Of a stretch of DNA of 64,000 nt, positions 33,774-42,921 are shown piece by piece. The notes beneath the pieces are model-generated. The model was not told where the DNA came from. It made no database searches and saw only the letters and a program-made list of their open reading frames with translations. The stretch is taken from NCBI RefSeq assembly GCF_000212695.1, contig NC_015514.1:2976001-3040000 (forward strand). Reading direction: 5' to 3'. Each line of letters starts with the position of its first letter. Position 1 is the first letter of the stretch. This stretch comes from Cellulomonas fimi ATCC 484 (GTDB lineage Bacteria; Actinomycetota; Actinomycetes; Actinomycetales; Cellulomonadaceae). The position numbers were made by a program, and so were the translations under genes.

Positions 33774-34403
33774 ATGGCGAAGGGCTCGTCGGTGGTCGGG
33801 GTCGTGGTCGGCTTGGCGCTGGTCGCGGGGGTCGCCGGGTGCGGGCGGGCGGCGCCGGACGCGGGCGCGAGCCCGGGGCCGACGCCCAGCCGGTCCGCGA
33901 GCTCGCCCTCGTCCTCCGCGCCGACGACGAGCCCGTCGGCGACGGCGGACGACGCGACGGCGGACGGCGACTTCTCGCCCGCCGCGACGGTCGCGACCGC
34001 CGAGCCGTCGGGCGAGCGCGTGACCGTCGTCGACGTGCGCGTCGGGTCGCACGACGGGTACGACCGTGTCGTGTACGAGCTGGGCGGCGGCGGCGTGCCC
34101 GGGTGGCGCGTGCAGTACGTCGAGCAGGCGTTCCAGGACGGCAGCGGCGCGCCGGTCGACGTCGCGGGTGAGGCAGTCCTGGAGGTCTGGTTGACCGGGA
34201 CCGGCTACCCCACCGACACCGGGCAGACGGAGTTCGGCGAGGACGTGGGGCCGCGCGAGGGGACCGTCGTCGAGGTGACCCGCCCGCTGACGTTCGAGGG
34301 CATGACGCAGTCGGTGGTCGGGCTCGACGGGATGCCGCGCCCGTTCCGGGTGTTCGCGCTGCAGGACCCGGTGCGCGTCGTCGTGGACGTGCAGACCTCC
34401 TGA
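33774..34403 (+). CDS. lipoprotein with AMIN-like domain
   Basis: A 209-aa protein. The lipobox ends at C23 (LVAGVAGC). A ~45-residue Ser/Pro/Thr linker precedes an AMIN-like beta-sandwich: VTVVDVRVGSHDGYDRVVYE, WRVQYVEQAFQDGSG, GMTQSVVGLDGMPRPFRVFA, VRVVVDV. It is a diverged relative of the coupled pair at 25194-26326 without their Cys. ATG at 33774 with AGGGAGG upstream; a GTG at 33768 would sit on the RBS. A -10-like TAGCCT lies at 33743-33748. Surface-anchored; function unknown. Confidence 0.83.
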   Translation: MAKGSSVVGVVVGLALVAGVAGCGRAAPDAGASPGPTPSRSASSPSSSAPTTSPSATADDATADGDFSPAATVATAEPSGERVTVVDVRVGSHDGYDRVVYELGGGGVPGWRVQYVEQAFQDGSGAPVDVAGEAVLEVWLTGTGYPTDTGQTEFGEDVGPREGTVVEVTRPLTFEGMTQSVVGLDGMPRPFRVFALQDPVRVVVDVQTS

Positions 34404-34410
34404 GGTCCGC

Positions 34411-36129
34411 TCAGCGCCGCAGGCGCCGGACCTGCGCCTCCCACGGCCGCAGCCGCACCCGGCCGTCCGCGTCGGGCGGGGCGTCGTCGGCGTAGTTGCC
34501 GAGCACGGGCGCGGATCCCGCCGCACCGTCGACCTGGACCTCCTGCGGCTCGCCCGAGAAGCTGCCGAGCACGAGCAGCGTGTCCCCGTCGAGCGAGCGC
34601 GTGAACGCGTACACGTGCTCGTGCTCGGGCAGCAGCATCGTGAAGTCCCCGAGCGCGACGACGGGGTCGGTGTGCCGCAGCTCGATGAGCCGGCGGTAGT
34701 GGTGGAAGACCGACCGCTCGTCGGCGCGCTCGCGCGCGGCGTTGACGTCCACGTGGTTCGGGGTCACGGGCAGCCACGGCGTCCCGGTGGTGAAGCCGGC
34801 GTGCCGGGAGGCGTCCCACTGCACGGGCGTGCGGGCGTTGTCGCGGCTCATCGCGGCGAGCCCCGCGAGCAGCTCCGCGTCGGACGCGTACCCGTACGCA
34901 CGCGCCTCGGCGACGTGCCGCAGCGACTCGATGTCCCGGTAGTCGTCGAACGACGTGAACCCGGCGTTCGTCATGCCGAGCTCCTCGCCCTGGTACACGT
35001 AGGGCGTGCCGCGGTGCAGGTGCAGGACGGTCGCGAGCATGGTGGCGGACTCCCGCCGGTAGCGGCCGTCGTCCCCGAACCGCGACACGATGCGCGGCTG
35101 GTCGTGGTTGTTCCAGTACAGCGAGTTCCAGCCGACGTCCGCGAGCTCGGCCTGCCAGCGCCCGAACGACGCCTTGAGGTCGCGCAGCCGCAGGGGACGC
35201 ACGTCGAACTTGCCGCCCGGGCCGTGGTCGAGACCGACGTGCTCGAACTGGAAGACCATGTCGACCTCGGCGCGCGCGGGGTCGGTGAACAGGCGCGCGT
35301 GCTCCACCGTGACGCCCGGCATCTCCCCCACGGTCAGGAGCCGGTCGGACCGCCCGGCGAACACCTCGCGGTGCATCTCGGCCAGGAACTCGTGGATGCG
35401 AGGGCCGTTGGTGTAGGCCGCGCTGCCGTCGCCCAGCACCCCGTCGTGCACGGGGCCGTCGGGCAGGGCCGGGTCCTTCGAGACGAGGTTGATGACGTCC
35501 ATCCGGAAGCCGTCGACACCGCGGTCGAGCCACCAGCGCATCATGGCGTAGACGGCCTGCCGCACCTCGGGGTTCTCCCAGTTGAGGTCCGGCTGCTTGC
35601 GGCTGAACAGGTGCAGGTAGTACTCGCCGGTCGCCTCGTCGAGCTCCCACGCGGGGCCGGAGAAGAAGGACCGCCAGTTGGTCGGCTCGGCGCCCGGCTG
35701 GCCCGCTGCCATGCCGTGCCGGGGCGGGCGCCACCAGTACCAGTCGCGCTTCGGGCTGTCGGCCGACGACCGTGACTCGACGAACCACGGGTGCTCGTCG
35801 GAGGTGTGGTTCACGACGAGGTCGAGGACGAGCCGCATCCCGCGCGCGTGCAGCGCCTCGACGAGCGCGTCGAGGTCCGCGAGGGTGCCGAACACGGGGT
35901 CGACGTCCTGGTAGTCGCTGATGTCGTACCCGTTGTCGTCCTGCGGCGAGGGGTAGATCGGCGACAGCCACACGACGTCGACGCCGAGCGCCTCGAGGTG
36001 GTCGACGTGGTCGAGCACGCCCCGCAGGTCGCCGATGCCGTCGCCGTCGGAGTCGGCGAAGGAGCGGGGGTACACCTGGTACACCACGGCGCGGGTCCAC
36101 CACGGGGCGTCCTCGACGGTCCACGTCAT
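34411..36129 (-). CDS. GH13 alpha-glucosidase (oligo-1,6-glucosidase type)
   Basis: A 572-aa cytosolic enzyme. QVYPRSFADSDGDGIGDL at the start, catalytic nucleophile D211 in GFRMDVIN, acid/base E269 in TVGEMPG, stabiliser D343 in NNHDQPR. Val after the nucleophile is typical of alpha-1,6-cleaving members, suggesting isomaltose, panose or melibiose-derived products. No signal peptide. ATG at 36129 with AAGGGAG upstream, 55 bp after the permease gene. Last gene of the alpha-galactoside operon: it would release glucose from imported oligosaccharides after GH36 action. Confidence 0.93.
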   Translation of the reverse strand: MTWTVEDAPWWTRAVVYQVYPRSFADSDGDGIGDLRGVLDHVDHLEALGVDVVWLSPIYPSPQDDNGYDISDYQDVDPVFGTLADLDALVEALHARGMRLVLDLVVNHTSDEHPWFVESRSSADSPKRDWYWWRPPRHGMAAGQPGAEPTNWRSFFSGPAWELDEATGEYYLHLFSRKQPDLNWENPEVRQAVYAMMRWWLDRGVDGFRMDVINLVSKDPALPDGPVHDGVLGDGSAAYTNGPRIHEFLAEMHREVFAGRSDRLLTVGEMPGVTVEHARLFTDPARAEVDMVFQFEHVGLDHGPGGKFDVRPLRLRDLKASFGRWQAELADVGWNSLYWNNHDQPRIVSRFGDDGRYRRESATMLATVLHLHRGTPYVYQGEELGMTNAGFTSFDDYRDIESLRHVAEARAYGYASDAELLAGLAAMSRDNARTPVQWDASRHAGFTTGTPWLPVTPNHVDVNAARERADERSVFHHYRRLIELRHTDPVVALGDFTMLLPEHEHVYAFTRSLDGDTLLVLGSFSGEPQEVQVDGAAGSAPVLGNYADDAPPDADGRVRLRPWEAQVRRLRR

Positions 36130-36184
36130 GCGGTCGGGCTCCCTTCCGGGTCGGGTCGGGCGGGGTGGTGCGGGTCCGCCCTGC

Positions 36185-37126
36185 TCACTTGATCGCGCCG
36201 CGCGTGACGCCGGAGATGACCCAGCGCTGGGCGAGCACGTAGACGACGAGCAGGGGGATCATCGCCAGCAGGTACGAGGCGAAGGCGACGGTGTAGTTGG
36301 TCGAGAACTGCGCCTGGAACACGTACTGCTGCAGGGGCAGCGTCGCGGCCTCGGGGTCCGACAGGATGACGAGCGGCAGCATGAAGTCGTTCCACGCCCA
36401 CACGCACGTGATGATCCCGACGGTCGCGTTCATGGGCCGCAGCAGCGGGAAGATCACCTTCCAGAACACGGTCCACGGGCTCGCCCCGTCCATACGCGCC
36501 GCCTCCTCCAGCTCGCGCGGGATGGAGTGGATGTAGGCGACGTAGACGAACACGTTGAACGACAGCCCGAACACCGTGTAGAGCAGGATCAGCCCGGCCT
36601 GGTTGTCGAGCTGCAGCTGTGCGGTGAGCTTCGCGACCGTGAGCATGAGGATGGGGAACGGCACGAACAGCGCCGCGATGAAGTAGAAGAACAACCCCTT
36701 GAACAGCCGGCGGTGCATGTTCCGGGCGATCGCGTAGGCCACCATCGAGTTCGTCAGCAGCGTCAGGACGACGGCGCCGACCGTGATGACCGCGCTGTTG
36801 AGCGCGGAGCGCGGGAAGTCGGTGAGCCGCCACGCCTCCCCGAAGTTGCCGAACGTGACCGGGCTCGGCAGGTCGAAACCGGCGCCCGTGAGCTGGTCGG
36901 GCGTCTTGAGCGCCGTGACGACCACGAGGTACATCGGTACGAGGATGCTCAGGGACAGGAAGATCATCAGCCCGGTCAGCCACCAGTTCGTGCGGCCCCC
37001 GGGCTCCCCCGGCTCGCTCTGCGCGCGTCGGCGGCGCCACCAGGGGCGGCGCGGACCGGTCGGGTCGACGGCGTCGGGGGCGTCGCCGGTGAGACGACCG
37101 ACGGGCGGTGCTGCGGTGGCGGTCAT
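36185..37126 (-). CDS. carbohydrate ABC transporter permease (MalG type)
   Basis: A 313-aa protein with six membrane helices and the EAA loop EEAARMDGASPWTVFWKVIFP (about 219-239), which contacts the ATPase. The N-terminal ~45 residues are a basic cytosolic extension. The ATG at 37126 overlaps the preceding stop. No ATPase is encoded here; a shared MsiK-type ATPase elsewhere is expected for actinobacterial sugar importers. Confidence 0.92.
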   Translation of the reverse strand: MTATAAPPVGRLTGDAPDAVDPTGPRRPWWRRRRAQSEPGEPGGRTNWWLTGLMIFLSLSILVPMYLVVVTALKTPDQLTGAGFDLPSPVTFGNFGEAWRLTDFPRSALNSAVITVGAVVLTLLTNSMVAYAIARNMHRRLFKGLFFYFIAALFVPFPILMLTVAKLTAQLQLDNQAGLILLYTVFGLSFNVFVYVAYIHSIPRELEEAARMDGASPWTVFWKVIFPLLRPMNATVGIITCVWAWNDFMLPLVILSDPEAATLPLQQYVFQAQFSTNYTVAFASYLLAMIPLLVVYVLAQRWVISGVTRGAIK

Positions 37127-38049
37127 GCGACGTCACCCTCTCCACGCTGCAGGACTCGGAACTGGACGAGGGCGAACACGATGATGACGACCATGAAGAC
37201 GACGGCGTTCGCGAGCTGGTAGCCGAACTCGCCGCCCTGGAAGCCGCCCTTGTAGATCAGGACGCCGACCGACTCGGTCGCGGTGCCCGGACCGCCGCCC
37301 GTCATCGCGATGACGTGGTCGAACACCTGCAGGAAGCCCTTGAGCGCGAGCACCATGTTGATGACGAAGAAGCCCCAGATCATCGGGAACGTGATGCTCG
37401 TGAACGTGCGCCACGAGCCCGCCCCGTCGAGGGACGCGGCCTCGTAGAGCTCGTGCGGGACCGTCTGGAGGCCCGCGAGGTAGAGCACGATGTTGAACGC
37501 CGCCGCCTGCCACACGGCCAGCACCACGATCGCGATCCAGGCCAGCCCTTCGTCGCCGAGGATCGACGTGCTGAACCGCTCGTTGCCGAGGGACTGGGCC
37601 ATCGCCGGGATCGAGATCGCGAACAGGTACTGGAAGACGTACCCGACGACGAGGATCGCCAGCACGTAGGGGATGAAGTAGACGGCCCGCAGCGTCGTGC
37701 GGAACTTGATCCGGCTGTTGAGCGCGATCGCGACGGCGAGCGCGATGACGTTGACGAGCACGGTCGCGACGAGTGCGAACTGGAACGTGAACACGTAGGC
37801 GTGCAGCACGCGGTCGTCGGTGAACAGCGCGACGTAGTTGGCGAACCCGACGAACTCGTACGGCCCGTAGCCCGGCGAGTCCGTGAAGCTGTAGTACACG
37901 CCCTGCAGGACCGGCAGCGTGTGCAGCAGGAAGAAGAGCACGAACGCGGGCAGCACCATCCAGTAGAAGGCGCGCGGCGTGCGCGAGGCGATGCCGCGGC
38001 GCAGGGGCGTGCGCTCCTGCGTGCGTGCGGGGGCCGTCGTGGCGGTCAT
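37123..38049 (-). CDS. carbohydrate ABC transporter permease (MalF type)
   Basis: A 308-aa protein with six helices; GVYYSFTDSPGYGPYEFVGF marks the first periplasmic loop of MalF/UgpA-type permeases, and the EAA motif is YEAASLDGAGSWRTFTSITFP (about 212-232). ATG at 38049 overlaps the stop of the binding protein gene. It forms the channel with the MalG-type partner. Confidence 0.92.
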   Translation of the reverse strand: MTATTAPARTQERTPLRRGIASRTPRAFYWMVLPAFVLFFLLHTLPVLQGVYYSFTDSPGYGPYEFVGFANYVALFTDDRVLHAYVFTFQFALVATVLVNVIALAVAIALNSRIKFRTTLRAVYFIPYVLAILVVGYVFQYLFAISIPAMAQSLGNERFSTSILGDEGLAWIAIVVLAVWQAAAFNIVLYLAGLQTVPHELYEAASLDGAGSWRTFTSITFPMIWGFFVINMVLALKGFLQVFDHVIAMTGGGPGTATESVGVLIYKGGFQGGEFGYQLANAVVFMVVIIVFALVQFRVLQRGEGDVA

Positions 38050-39314
38050 CCTTCCTGCACCTTCCCCAGGCCCCAGGTGCGGCGTGCCGCGACCTTGTCC
38101 CAGTCCTCGTCGAGCTGCGTGAGCATGGTCTGGGCGTCGCCGCCGAGCAGGTACTCCTGGAGCAGCGGCGCGAGCGGGATCGCGGGGATGAACTGGTGGT
38201 CCGTGAACCCGACCAGCCGCTGCTCGTCGATGTACTCCTGGACGCCCGCGAGCGCCGGGTCGGTGTTCGCGGCTCCCTCGATCGCGGGGATCGCGACCTG
38301 TGCCTCGGCGTACTCCTGCACGACGTCGGGCTGCAGGAGGAACTCGACGAAGCGCTGCGCCTCCTGCGGGTGGGCGCTGTCCGCGCCCGTCGTGACCAGC
38401 ACGTCGACGCCCGAGACGAGCGTCGTGCGGGCCGGGTCGTCGGTCGCCGGCAGCGCGAACGAGCCGACGGTGAACTGCGGCTCGAACGTGCGGATCTGCG
38501 GCACGGCGTACGAGCCGAGCAGCAGCATCGCCGACTCGCCCGCCGCGAACGCGCGCGTGCCCTCCTGGTAGCCGACGGCCGCCGGGTCCGGCTGCGTGTA
38601 CGCGTAGAGCTGCCCCTCCTTCTCGATGGCCTCGCGCCAGCCCTCGGCGAACGTCGTCTCGCCCGCGAAGCGCTCCTCGAAGAAGCCCTCGGGGGCGGTC
38701 TGCGCGGTGAGCGGCGCGAGCGGCGACTGCGCGGTCCACGCGTCGGCGAGCATCCCGTAGAACGGGGTCACGCCCGCGGCCTGGAACGTCTCGGCGGCCG
38801 CGATGAGCTCGTCCCAGGTGGTCGGGACCGCGACCCCGTGCTGTGCGAACAGCTCCTCGTTGTAGAGGACGCCGCTCGCGTTGGCGGCGAACGGGATGCC
38901 GTTGACGGCGCCGGGCTCGCTCTGGCCGAGGGCCTGCACGACCTCGACGAAGCCCGGGTTGATGTCGTCGAGCAGCGGGTCGTCCGCGAAGTCGGTGAAG
39001 ATGCCTGCCGACGCGAACTCGCCGAAGCTGCCGTTGCCGTTGAGGGTCAGCACGTCGGGCACGTCGTCCTTGACCAGGCGCGTGCGCAGCGCGGTTTCGG
39101 GGTCGGGCACGTTCTGCACGACGACGCGGACGTCGGGGTTCTGCTCCTCGAACTGCGCCGCGAGGTCCTCGAAGTACTCGACCGCCTCGGGCTTGAACTG
39201 GAAGAACGTGATCTCGGTGCGGTCGTCGCCGCGTGCGCACGCGGCGAGCGGCAGCAGGAGCGCCGCGGCCGCGAGCGCCGCGACCGTGCGTCTCCTCGCC
39301 CGTCTCCTGGTCAT
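38046..39314 (-). CDS. sugar-binding lipoprotein of the alpha-galactoside ABC importer
   Basis: A 422-aa extracellular solute-binding protein, family 1. Lipobox LPLAAC with C26; a basic Arg-rich start; then EITFFQFKPEAVEYFEDLAAQF, LTLNGNGSF and GIPFAANASGVLYNEELF typical of oligosaccharide binders. The ATG at 39314 overlaps the stop of the GH36 gene, so four genes in a row are coupled by ATGA overlaps. Ligand inferred to be raffinose-, melibiose- or isomaltose-type sugars from the adjacent enzymes. Confidence 0.92.
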   Translation of the reverse strand: MTRRRARRRTVAALAAAALLLPLAACARGDDRTEITFFQFKPEAVEYFEDLAAQFEEQNPDVRVVVQNVPDPETALRTRLVKDDVPDVLTLNGNGSFGEFASAGIFTDFADDPLLDDINPGFVEVVQALGQSEPGAVNGIPFAANASGVLYNEELFAQHGVAVPTTWDELIAAAETFQAAGVTPFYGMLADAWTAQSPLAPLTAQTAPEGFFEERFAGETTFAEGWREAIEKEGQLYAYTQPDPAAVGYQEGTRAFAAGESAMLLLGSYAVPQIRTFEPQFTVGSFALPATDDPARTTLVSGVDVLVTTGADSAHPQEAQRFVEFLLQPDVVQEYAEAQVAIPAIEGAANTDPALAGVQEYIDEQRLVGFTDHQFIPAIPLAPLLQEYLLGGDAQTMLTQLDEDWDKVAARRTWGLGKVQEG

Positions 39315-41533
39315 GCGTCGTCTCCTGACGTCGGCCGGGCGGCGTCGGTGCCCCCGGTTCCGGGTGCGGCCGGCGCGTCGGCGCGCCGGACCTGCACGAG
39401 GACGGTCCGCTCGGGGAAGAGGGTGGGGGCGCGGAGCCCGACCTGCTGCAGGACGCGTCCGGTGGTCCGGACCCCCTCGTCCCACCAGGCCAGGGGGCCG
39501 CGACCATGTCCCTCGATGGTGTTCCCGGGCGGGAGCGGGCGCACGTCGTAGCGCGCGTCCGGGTCGAGACCGGGGAGCCGGACGGCTCCGGGCGGGCTCG
39601 TGACGCTCGTCGTCAGCTGGGTGACGGCGAAGACGGCGGCGGAGCGGTCGAGGGTGACGACGCCGTCGACGCGCAGCGCGCGGTCGGCGGGCTCGTCGTG
39701 CACGCGCGTGCCGGTGTGCAGCAGGTCGCGGTGCTCCTTGTGGGCCGCGATCCAGGTGGCGAGCTCGGCGCGCTCCTCGTCGGTGGCCTGCGTGACGTCC
39801 CACTCGACCCCGAAGTGGCCGAAGAACGCGGTGGCCGCGCGGAACGCGAGCGCGTGCCGGCGGCCCGTCGTGTGGGACTCGGGCCCGCCGACGTGCTGAC
39901 CCATGAGCTCGGGCGGCAGCAGCAGACCCGTCCAGCGCTGGATCTGCTCGCGCTCGACGGGGTCGATCGTGTCGGACACCCAGACGCGGTCGGTGCGTTC
40001 GAGGATGCCGAGGTCGACGCGCGCGCCGCCCGACGCGCACGACTCGATCTCGACGTGCGGGTGGCGCGCGCGGAGCTCGTCGAGCAGGCGGTAGACCGCC
40101 TGCGTCTGCCGGTGCACGCCGGGGACGCCGAGGTGCCCGTGACCTGCGTCGACCAGCTCGCGGTTGTGGTCCCACTTGAGGTAGGCGATGTCGTGCTCGG
40201 TGAGGATCGCGTCGACCCGCTCGAGGACGTGCGCGAACGCCTCGGGCCGCCCGAGGTCGAGCACCTGCTGCGTGCGCGCCGGGACGGGCAGGCGCCCGGG
40301 GACGGCGAGCAGCCAGTCGGGGTGCGCGCGTGCCAGGTCGGAGTCCGGGTTGACCATCTCGGGCTCGACCCACAGGCCGAACTGCATGCCGAGCCCTGTG
40401 ACGGTCTCGACGAGCGGGTGCAGACCGTCGGGCCACGCCTCGTCCGAGACCTCCCAGTCCCCGAGCCCGCGGGTGTCGTCGCGGCGCGAGCCGAACCAGC
40501 CGTCGTCGAGCACGAACCGCTCGATGCCGAGGTCGGCGGCGGTGTGCGCGAGGGCGCGCAGCCGCTCGAGGTCGTGGTCGAAGTACACGGCCTCCCACGT
40601 GTTGAGCGTGACGGGTCGCGGCGTGCGCGGGTGCTGCGGCCGCGAGCGCACGTATGTGTGGAAGCGGTTCGCGAGCTCGTCGAGGCCCGTCCCGTGGCTG
40701 CCGTAGAGCCACGGGGACACGTACTCCTCGCCCCGCTGCAGGAGGACCTCCCCGGGCAGCAGGAGCTCACCGCCGCTGAGGACCGTGTCCCCGCGCGGCG
40801 TGCGCTCGGCCGCGAACCGGTGGTTGCCGCTCCAACCGACGTGCACGCCCCAGACGGCGCCGCGGCGGGCGTCGAAGCCCTGCTGCCCCGCGACGAGGAC
40901 GAGCGTCGAGTCGGCACCGGGCCGCCCGCCGCGGGCCTCGCGCACGTGGCTGCCGGTGACGAACGGCAGACGCTGCGGGCTGCGCTCGCGCAGGTGCCGC
41001 CCGGTCGTGCCGAGCAGCTCGGTCGCGACGTCGGGGACCGGCAGCGCAGGGAGGACCCCGTGCAGGTCGAACGGGGTGTCGGCGGTGTTGCGGACCGCGG
41101 CGCGGACGCGGACGACGCCGCTGGGGTGGAGCTCGAGGTCGACGTCGACGGCGATCCCGGCCTGCGCGTCGGCCGCCCGGACGGTGACGCGCTGGACGCC
41201 GTCGTCGCCCTGCCGCGGGCCGTCGAGCGCCGTGGTCCGCAGGCGCGGGCTGAAACCCACGCCCGCGCGGTGGCCCGCGAGGCCCGGGGTGCCGGTCCAG
41301 CCGGTCGACGCCTCGGGCAGGAGGGTCACGGGGACGGCGACGTCGAGGCCGCCGGAGACCGGGACGGACTGCGCCGCGTCGAGCAGGCCGCGCAGGGAGT
41401 CGTCGTCGAGCGGGCCGAGATCGGGGCCCCAGTGGACGATCCGCGGCAGACCGCCGTCGGTGGTGTCAAGGACGAGGCTCGTGCCGCCGGAGCGGAGGTG
41501 GAGCGGTGCGGTGAGTCGGGTGGGCGTGAGCAC
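39311..41533 (-). CDS. alpha-galactosidase, GH36
   Basis: A 740-aa cytosolic enzyme. Nucleophile D455 in YLKWDHNR, acid/base D521 in WVSDTIDP, with VLDDGWFGSR (342-350), LWVEPEMVN and ESCASGGAR binding residues. The N-terminal beta-supersandwich domain (about 1-300) and C-terminal beta domain are complete, and the length is normal for bacterial GH36. It removes terminal alpha-galactose from raffinose-family sugars. GTG at 41533 gives the first in-frame start after the operator palindrome; the RBS is weak (GGAATGAATCC). First gene of the operon, divergent from its likely ROK repressor. Confidence 0.93.
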   Translation of the reverse strand: MLTPTRLTAPLHLRSGGTSLVLDTTDGGLPRIVHWGPDLGPLDDDSLRGLLDAAQSVPVSGGLDVAVPVTLLPEASTGWTGTPGLAGHRAGVGFSPRLRTTALDGPRQGDDGVQRVTVRAADAQAGIAVDVDLELHPSGVVRVRAAVRNTADTPFDLHGVLPALPVPDVATELLGTTGRHLRERSPQRLPFVTGSHVREARGGRPGADSTLVLVAGQQGFDARRGAVWGVHVGWSGNHRFAAERTPRGDTVLSGGELLLPGEVLLQRGEEYVSPWLYGSHGTGLDELANRFHTYVRSRPQHPRTPRPVTLNTWEAVYFDHDLERLRALAHTAADLGIERFVLDDGWFGSRRDDTRGLGDWEVSDEAWPDGLHPLVETVTGLGMQFGLWVEPEMVNPDSDLARAHPDWLLAVPGRLPVPARTQQVLDLGRPEAFAHVLERVDAILTEHDIAYLKWDHNRELVDAGHGHLGVPGVHRQTQAVYRLLDELRARHPHVEIESCASGGARVDLGILERTDRVWVSDTIDPVEREQIQRWTGLLLPPELMGQHVGGPESHTTGRRHALAFRAATAFFGHFGVEWDVTQATDEERAELATWIAAHKEHRDLLHTGTRVHDEPADRALRVDGVVTLDRSAAVFAVTQLTTSVTSPPGAVRLPGLDPDARYDVRPLPPGNTIEGHGRGPLAWWDEGVRTTGRVLQQVGLRAPTLFPERTVLVQVRRADAPAAPGTGGTDAARPTSGDDA

Positions 41534-41539
41534 GGATTC

Positions 41540-41554
41540 ATTCCACGGTGGAAT
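41540..41554. promoter_or_regulatory. operator palindrome at the GH36 operon promoter
   Basis: ATTCCACGGTGGAAT, perfect 7-1-7 palindrome, 7 bp upstream of the GH36 GTG. A TTGACA hexamer on the minus strand lies at 41569-41564. Core TTCCnnGnnGGAA matches the second site at 41615. Confidence 0.65.
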
Positions 41555-41614
41555 TAACTATTGTGTCAACTGTGGTCACGATCCCATTTCTGGCGATGTC
41601 GCCGCTTCCCTTGG

Positions 41615-41627
41615 TTCCGTGACGGAA
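41615..41627. promoter_or_regulatory. operator palindrome at the ROK gene promoter
   Basis: TTCCGTGACGGAA, perfect 6-1-6 palindrome, directly before a -10-like TACGGT (41630-41635) reading toward the ROK gene. It shares the outer TTCC/GGAA and central G with the 41540 site, suggesting one repressor controls both directions. Confidence 0.6.
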
Positions 41628-41692
41628 GGTACGGTCACAGGACACGTCGTGCCCCGATCGCCACGACCGAGACGCCGAGGAGCGGAGGACCC

Positions 41693-42856
41693 GTGGTCGC
41701 GGAAGCACCAGAGTGGGCCGAGGGAGGCAGCGAGCTCCAGGTCGCCCTCGAGGTGCTGCTGCGCGGCCCCCTGTCGCGCGCCGAGCTCGCCCGCCGGCTC
41801 GACCTGTCGCAGCCGACCCTGACGCGGCTCACCAAGGACCTCGTCCGCCGCGGCCTGCTGGTCGAGTCCGACGCCCGCCCCGGCCCCGCCGTCGGGCGCC
41901 CCAGCCAGCCGCTCGACGTCGACGCCACCTCCCACCACTTCGTCGGCGTCAACCTCGCCGTCGGCACCGCGCACGCCGTGCTCGTCGACCTGCGCGGCAC
42001 GGTGGTCGCGACGAGCTCCGCGGACCTCCCGCAGGACGCCCCGGAGGCGGTCGTCGCGGTGGTCGGCGACCTCGCGGACGCCGTGGTCGCCGCCGCGCCC
42101 GCCGGCACGGTCCTGGCCGGCGTCCCGACCGGGCTCGGCGTGAGCCTCGGCGGCCACTCCCCCGACGGGACGACGGTGCACCTCGCACCCTTCCTCGGCT
42201 GGCACGACGTGCCTCTCGGCGCGCTCGTGCGCGAGCGGACCGGCCTCCCGACGGTCGTCGAGAACGACGTCGCCGCCCTCGCGTCCGCGGAGCACTGGTT
42301 CGGCGCGGGGCGCGACGCGCGCACGTTCGCCGTGGTGACGGTCGGTGCAGGCGTGGGCTACGGGCTCGTCGTGCACGACCGCCTGGTGCGGCACGCCGAC
42401 ATGGGGCTCGGGCTCGTCGGCCACTTCCCGCTCGACCCGAACGGCCCGCTGTGCCCGGAGGGTCACCGCGGCTGTGCCGGCGCGATGCTCACGACGGAGG
42501 CCCTCGAGGCAGAGGCCGCCGTCGCGCTGCGGCGCCCGGTCACCTCCACCGAGCTGCTCGACCTGGCTCGCGACGGCGACCCCGCGGCGCGTCGCATCGT
42601 CGACGACGCCGGCCGGGCGCTCGGCCGGCTCGTCGCCGCCGTCGCGAACCTCACGATGCCCGACCTCGTGGTGCTCACCGGTGAGGGGGTGGACCTCGCG
42701 GTCGTCGCCGACGGCGCGCTGCGAGCCGCGCTCGCCGCGGACCGGAACCCGAAGGCCACACCGGTCGACCTCGTCGTGGAGCCCGGCGACTTCTCGCAGT
42801 GGGCGCGCGGCGCTGCGGTCGTCGCGATCCAGGACTACGTGCTGCGCTCGCGCTGA
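41693..42856 (+). CDS. ROK family transcriptional repressor
   Basis: A 387-aa XylR/NagC-type regulator. The N-terminal winged HTH (about 18-70: GPLSRAELARRLDLSQPTLT, RLTKDLVRRGLL) is followed by the ROK sugar-kinase fold with GLGVSLGG, ENDVAALASAEHWFG and the zinc-site variant LCPEGHRGCAGA (usual form CxCGxxGCxE, so one Cys is altered). GTG at 41693 with GGAGGAC upstream. It probably senses the sugar taken up by the divergent operon and binds the paired palindromes at 41540 and 41615. Confidence 0.9.
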   Translation: MVAEAPEWAEGGSELQVALEVLLRGPLSRAELARRLDLSQPTLTRLTKDLVRRGLLVESDARPGPAVGRPSQPLDVDATSHHFVGVNLAVGTAHAVLVDLRGTVVATSSADLPQDAPEAVVAVVGDLADAVVAAAPAGTVLAGVPTGLGVSLGGHSPDGTTVHLAPFLGWHDVPLGALVRERTGLPTVVENDVAALASAEHWFGAGRDARTFAVVTVGAGVGYGLVVHDRLVRHADMGLGLVGHFPLDPNGPLCPEGHRGCAGAMLTTEALEAEAAVALRRPVTSTELLDLARDGDPAARRIVDDAGRALGRLVAAVANLTMPDLVVLTGEGVDLAVVADGALRAALAADRNPKATPVDLVVEPGDFSQWARGAAVVAIQDYVLRSR

Positions 42857-42893
42857 CCCCCACCGCCGAACCGGAACAACTGCCTGTTGCACA

Positions 42894-42918
42894 ACTACTT
42901 TCCGTGATGGAAACTACT
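42894..42918. promoter_or_regulatory. dyad operator before the membrane protein/winged-helix pair
   Basis: ACTACTTTCC, GTGAT, GGAAACTACT: an imperfect inverted repeat with 8 of 10 matching arm positions, ending 3 bp before the ATG at 42922. Its core resembles the ROK sites, but the AC-rich flanks and position favour autoregulation by the downstream winged-helix protein. Confidence 0.5.
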
Positions 42919-42921
42919 CGC

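Noticed and set aside
42899..42913. TTTCCGTGATGGAAA as a third ROK operator
   Set aside because: The outer bases match, but the site has AC-rich flanks, is imperfect at the centre and lies directly before an autoregulated winged-helix unit, so it was assigned to that unit instead.
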